From: Glyphotaelius pellucidus
Taxonomy: Eukaryota > Arthropoda > Insecta > Trichoptera > Limnephilidae
Reading direction: 5' to 3'
Length of the DNA stretch: 64,000 bases
Assembly: GCA_936435175.1 (NCBI GenBank)
Contig: OW386563.1
Coordinates: 11,632,694-11,696,693 of the forward strand
A model generated the notes under the pieces. The model had not been told where the DNA came from. It saw only the letters and a list, made by a program, of their open reading frames with translations, and made no database searches. Position numbers and translations under genes: made by a program. Shown one piece after another: positions 62,855-64,000 of the stretch; position 1 is the first letter of the stretch, and each line of letters opens with the position of its first letter.

Positions 62855-63640
62855 GTTACATGGGTCTTGAAGCCAATTAAAAAGGCATATTTTCTTAATT
62901 TAAAAAAAAATCAATGTATGAATTATTTTATTCGAAGTGTCGAACACATAACAGAACAACTTCTCACCAATATTGAAAAAAAAAAAACATTTAAAAATTC
63001 GGAAAATTCAGCCGGTGGGGCCTGGTTTCCGGAGACCCCTATAAAAAATGTGTCCTCGCGGTAGGCAGGATAACTCATGACAACTTCATCTAAAATAAGA
63101 AAAAAAACAATTTATTTCTGTTAGTAGATAAGTACGTCCTTCACTGAAGGATGTCTCTAAAATAGAAATTTGAACTTTTGGCAGTGTTATGCAAAATAAT
63201 TCTATTTTTGGTACAATTTACACTATGTTTTAACTGCCTTGTAAAATTATTTGTAGTAAAAAAAATTAAAATCCTTCTGTCAGGGACTGGTCAATGCTAT
63301 TTTGAAGATGTGTGCCAAATTTGAATGAGATCGGTGTATTGGTTTCTGAGAAATCTTGCCTACCGATTTCAAAAATGGTGTTTCGAGATAAACGCGATTG
63401 AAGTTTCAAGTTAAAAAGTTAAGTTTCAAGTTCACTAATAAAAAATTATGTTTGCAAGTGAGGAAACGAGGAGCTAGAATAATATTAATATATATTATTT
63501 CTTTCAAACTAATAAGTTTTATTTTAGTATGCTAGGAGCATTTTTAAAGTTTTAAAATAGCCAAAAGTGTTGACAAGTGCGGTGAGTTTCTAATAAGTCC
63601 GCTGCAGATTCGCTGGCAATCCAGTTTGAATTGAAAATGT
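62855..63640. other. No gene seen
   Basis: AT-rich DNA between candidate exons. Short frames only. Confidence 0.35.
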
Positions 63641-63678
63641 AGACTTATGTTTAATAACGCCATTGTTATTCGTTACAG

Positions 63679-63866
63679 ATGCTATCTCCCTGGATCTGGA
63701 TATCACCTGAAGGAGTTACACTTAACACTGTCCCTGGACATCACTTCAGGAGACAACTCTCATCACTTTAAGACATCCTTTGAGAGGCAAAATACCCTCC
63801 CGCTTAATTTGAATATATGCTTTATTATGTCCTATAAATTCTAGGATATTGTTAGCAATAATAAAA
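63679..63866 (+). ncRNA. Candidate terminal exon
   Basis: After the acceptor TTATTCGTTACAG the sequence repeats the unit twice (CCTGGATCTGGATATCACCT, then CCCTGGACATCACTTCAGGA) and ends at AATAAA (63860-63865). One frame is open to a stop at 63844 (ends FIMSYKF), but the earlier candidate exons are not open, so non-coding is favoured. Confidence 0.35.
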
Positions 63867-64000
63867 CGCTAATTAAATATTTAGAATGAAATATATTGTC
63901 TCCACACGGTACATGACAATTATAACATCCATTTAATCGTCAACACTTTATGTCGCGCCATTTTCCCAGCCGTTCGCTGTCTGTTCTGTTGGTAGCTCTG

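Overview
The window reads as AT-rich, intron-bearing, transposon-packed DNA from an insect, most likely a lepidopteran. That guess rests on recollection, not a search: two copies of a terminal repeat ending in the trinucleotide run ATGATGATG (about 16.04-16.26 and 42.43-42.65 kb) and the minus-strand element at 8.85-9.58 kb, with its AAAGCTAGTA end, look like families I associate with moths and butterflies. No bacterial features, rRNA, CRISPR or intact tRNA gene were seen.

Host-like genes are few. (1) The best is a tail-to-tail pair of paralogous genes for secreted, Pro/Thr-rich repeat proteins. One is on the plus strand (large exon 16913-18919, upstream exons not found). The other is on the minus strand, with three exons at 33093-33040, 30091-29903 and 27500-25572, a signal peptide, phase-0 introns and a TATA/initiator promoter. 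They share an N-terminal segment, a Cys-containing module of about 85 residues (once in the plus gene, twice in the minus gene), PPT-type 7-residue repeats and a Cys-containing tail. I do not recognise the family. (2) A small three-exon gene at 54320-55269 has good splice sites but one in-frame TAG. (3) A 526-residue ankyrin-repeat protein is encoded at 59107-60687. (4) A possible spliced, apparently non-coding transcript built on a 54-base unit lies at 61.8-63.9 kb.

Most of the rest is mobile DNA. 0-5 kb: a minisatellite, then LINE remnants split by a hAT-type element. 5-10.5 kb: SINE-like repeats, a TIR element with a 45-bp tandem repeat, a Helitron-like element and MITEs. 10.5-15.5 kb: a CR1/L2-like LINE and a 5'-truncated RTE-like copy with a 14-bp target-site duplication. 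19-25.2 kb: a palindrome, a 41-bp minisatellite and a broken LINE. 25.6-33.1 kb: the minus-strand gene, with a LINE tail holding a hAT element (8-bp duplication) in its intron 2. 34.6-39.4 kb: a rearranged mariner, then a decayed piggyBac transposase interrupted by another piggyBac-type element and, in an intron, by a LINE that itself holds a MITE. 40.7-41.5 kb: a Penelope-like remnant with inverted terminal arms, one carrying a hammerhead-ribozyme-like core. 45.05-51.13 kb: an apparently full-length I-group LINE with two intact ORFs and a 13-bp duplication, probably a recent insertion. 52.3-53.5 kb: a hAT element and a MITE. The 53.6-57.9 kb gene block lies between inverted and direct repeats.

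All gene structures are inferred by eye from reading frames and splice-site motifs. No homology search was possible, so clade names for transposons are judgements from motif patterns.
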